Shown: positions 61,423 through 64,000 of the stretch, one piece after another
How positions within the stretch are numbered: position 1 is the stretch's first letter
Layout of the letters: each line of letters opens with the position of its first letter
Assembly (NCBI GenBank): GCA_031216445.1
Contig: CM062216.1
Span: 8,429,501-8,493,500 of the forward strand
DNA: 64,000 nucleotides
Direction: 5' to 3'
DNA from: Lateolabrax maculatus
Taxonomy: Eukaryota > Chordata > Actinopteri > Acropomatiformes > Lateolabracidae
Notes under the pieces: generated by a model
The model's input: the letters and a program-made list of their open reading frames with translations, nothing else
What the model was told of the DNA's origin: nothing
The model's database searches: none
Position numbers and translations under genes: made by a program

Positions 61423-62161
61423 TCTATATGCTGGATGATGCCTTATTTTTCCTAAATTCCCATTCATCTGATTATATTTTTCATTTAACTGGCAGACAGA
61501 GAGAAAGGAAGAGAAAAAAAATTAGTCTTTTTGAAAGAGGGATTGATTGTTCATATTTATTCACTGTTACGTGGTGCTCGGCGGTGCATGGGCTGGCCTG
61601 CTTTCATGTGCAGTTCACTGGTTAACATGGGAATAGTGCTTGACTAACTGAATTGCTGTGTTGTGTGCTGTAGCAGATCTTAATCGGGCGAGAGCGTCAG
61701 CACACAGACAGCAGGCTCATACATCTCATCACTGGAAGAACAACTTGAAAACCATGCACTGGTGCGCCAGTTTAGATGGTAAAAAGCGGAGCTGATAAAG
61801 AATACTGCCACGTTTAGCTTTTACGATTTCTTGTTTCCTGCTCATTTGCAATCTCAATATGCCAATCAGGGTTTGAAGGGTTATTCAGGCCCTCCATAAT
61901 CAAGAAGAGGCGCCTTTCAAGAAAAACAAGAGTTAAGTGTTTATATGATACTCAGGACCACTTCGGGGGACATGTGCTGTGTATAAATGCTCTTTAACAC
62001 GGAGCACGCTAACAGTAAAATCACAAGGAGGGTCGTGCGAAGGAATAATGCTTGAGCATGCATGTGCATTTACGTGCTTGAGCGTGTGTATGTGTGTGTG
62101 TTCCCGTGTATATACATATTGATGAATGAATGTGCAGATGCAATTCGGTGTCTTTGTAGTT

Positions 62162-62235
62162 ATCAGTGGTGGAATAAATATTAATATATTGTACTTAAGT
62201 AATCCCAGCGATAGCAAAGAGTAAAAATACTTTAT
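62162..62235 (+). repeat. Fragment of the TACTTAAGT-type repeat family
   Basis: ATCAGTGGTGGAATAAATAT followed by TTGTACTTAAGTAATCCCAG and GTAAAAATACTTTATG is a degraded start of the family. Confidence 0.5.
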
Positions 62236-62268
62236 GACCTGCAGACAGAAGCTTTTCTTTAAAGCAGG

Positions 62269-62302
62269 CTTTAATTAGAAAGGCCTTTATTTCTAATTAA
62301 AG
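62269..62302. promoter_or_regulatory. Palindromic pair of TAATTA homeodomain-type sites
   Basis: CTTTAATTAGAAA (62269-62281) and its exact reverse complement (62290-62302) flank GGCCTTTA. Each arm contains the ATTA core bound by many homeodomain proteins. Function is inference. Confidence 0.45.
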
Positions 62303-64000
62303 TAAGAATTTCCCGTGTTTTCTGATGTGCTCCCATTTTAATTGGCTGGCGATGCAGTTTGCTGGTAATACAAACTCAACACGTCTTTGATGTTCACCTG
62401 TTGTCTTGATAAATTCAGACTAATGTACGTCTCCACATCACTAATTCAGTACAGCAACAAAGTCATGTTATACTCACGGCTCTGCCGCTCAGTTTCCATT
62501 TTTAAACAAAAAAACTGTTTTGTTCATTCATACTTTGCCGTTTTTTTTTTTTTATCACTGTCAAGCTACTGTCTGTGAAACACTTCCTGCAGATATTTCA
62601 TATTAAAAACTTACCAGGAAAGAGAGGACATTTTCTCTGACACCTGAATTTCCCCTCTGGGTATAAATAATGGCTTATCCTATATTATCTGAATCATTTA
62701 ATCTAGAACAAAGCATTACATTTTAGAAGCTTATGTTTTATTTGCAGGATCTAAACTAGAGTTCCTTCAATGTAACTAGTAACTACAGTTATAAAACAAT
62801 TACAGTGGAGTCACAAATATAATATTTCTGTCTGAAATGTAGTGGAGCAAAAGGCCTGCAGCTTTCCCAGAATTTTTCTCAATTTTCTCATTAAAGTGGG
62901 AGAATATCCGGCTGAACTAGATGGATTTCATTCAATCCTGGACTCCCCGCTGCTGATCCAGAGGAGGCACCGCAGCAGGAACACCATTACTCTGCTTTTA
63001 TCACCAAACTCTTCACTCACTCCGGCCTCTGTCTGCTCTGAAAACAGCCTCTGCTATCTATCCATCTCTTGCTAGATTTAACATTGCCTATGCTATCTAT
63101 CCTATACTGCGGTGTAAATAGTATTCACCATGCAGCTCCAGTGTGACAGAGTAAAATAGCCCGCACCCGCCCATTGCAAAAAAAAAAACCCTGACAATAA
63201 CAAAACACCCGCTGCGTTAGTGCACAATGACAGGAACGGGACTATTCAGCGATGTGCATGAGTAGTCATGGCTGTGAAACCTGTATTTTTGCTGAGGCCT
63301 TTTGAATGCGAACATGAAAACACATCCTTTGTCCTGCTGAATCTCCATGTGAAATGTGAGATGTGTTTGTTGAGGAAGTGGTGTCCCTGGCAATTGAGGG
63401 CTCCATATGTTCCACATTTGTTTACACAGTCATTACAGGCCTCTCCACCCTGTGTGACTACACTGTTGTCTTAGCGGGAGCCGTGCCGTCACCCCCCCTT
63501 CTTCTTCATCTCTATCGTCACGGGAACAGCAGCCACAGGGGAGAGCCGGCCCTCAGGAAATTAGGAGTGTGACAAGATAAGACCCAGCGTTCATCTGATA
63601 CTGTTCCCTGGCAACCAGCAAGAGCAATGGAGAATGACAAAAAAAGAGAACAATGTGTAGGAAAAGGAACAGTGTAACAGGAACACTGCCACATCACCTT
63701 TGTCCCATTAAATTCACCTGCAGACTGTAAATGCTACAAACAAGCGGAGCAACCAACACACTTACTTTCCTACAACTCATATATAAGTAACACTATCTAC
63801 CGAGTTGCTCTAGACTTGCATCTAGAGGCCGTGTGGCTGGCGAGTCGAAATCTCACTATCATTCTTTGAAACGTTGACAGGAAGATGTGTGACCGTAGTG
63901 TGACCTATCTCACATTGTGCTTTATGGGTTTCCACATCAGAATGTGCTGATAAAGTTTTATTAAAGCAGCTCGCCTGGCCAAGAGAGTCACAACACAACT

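Larger units (their letters stand above)
59401..64000. other. Intergenic region, part 4, to the right edge
   Basis: No gene recognised. It contains microsatellites at 60505-60548 and 61368-61420, a repeat fragment at 62162-62235 and a homeodomain-type palindrome at 62269-62302. Nothing else identifiable in 62700-64000. Confidence 0.6.

Noticed and set aside
1..64000. CRISPR arrays, bacterial operons or viral genes
   Set aside because: Introns, CpG island, microsatellites and vertebrate repeats show this is a vertebrate nuclear locus; no regularly spaced repeats or viral gene signatures were seen.

Overview
This is a vertebrate nuclear genome window, most likely from a percomorph (spiny-rayed) teleost fish. 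The evidence is a fish-like GIRK1 gene split by GT-AG introns, a fish-like ZNF281 N-terminal exon, many (CA)n microsatellites, and several interspersed repeats that I recognise from memory as common in percomorph genomes. No database search was possible, so repeat family identities are recall-based.

Layout. (1) 1-4170: the 5' end of a minus-strand gene resembling znf281. It has one coding exon (1839-2291), a 1.7 kb intron, and a CpG-island promoter with a probable untranslated first exon at about 4017-4135. The zinc-finger part must lie beyond the left edge. (2) 4180-10370: intergenic DNA with several mobile-element remnants, including a 295 bp element with clear terminal inverted repeats. 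(3) 10370-23980: a complete plus-strand kcnj3 gene (GIRK1/Kir3.1, G-protein-gated inward rectifier). Its three coding exons are 10854-11519, 20062-20278 and 22901-23565, and they join in frame to a 515-residue protein. A poly(A) signal lies at 23950. (4) 23980-64000: about 40 kb in which I find no gene. It holds dispersed repeats, microsatellites, a nested foldback transposon block at 34197-35231, and a few precise small inverted repeats. This fits my recollection that the region downstream of KCNJ3 is a gene desert in mammals.

Function. The znf281-like gene and kcnj3 point away from each other, with about 6.7 kb between the first promoter and the kcnj3 start codon. Kir3.1 is the subunit that forms heterotetramers with other Kir3 subunits in heart and brain and carries acetylcholine- or GABA-B-evoked potassium currents. 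ZNF281 is a Kruppel-type transcription factor. Nothing in the sequence shows a functional link between them. The most checkable oddities are loss of the GIRK1 extracellular glycosylation sequon, an immediate stop if kcnj3 exon 2 is skipped, intronic poly(A) signals after exon 1, upstream ORFs in both 5' leaders, and the foldback transposon structure. I saw no convincing evidence of a novel biological system.
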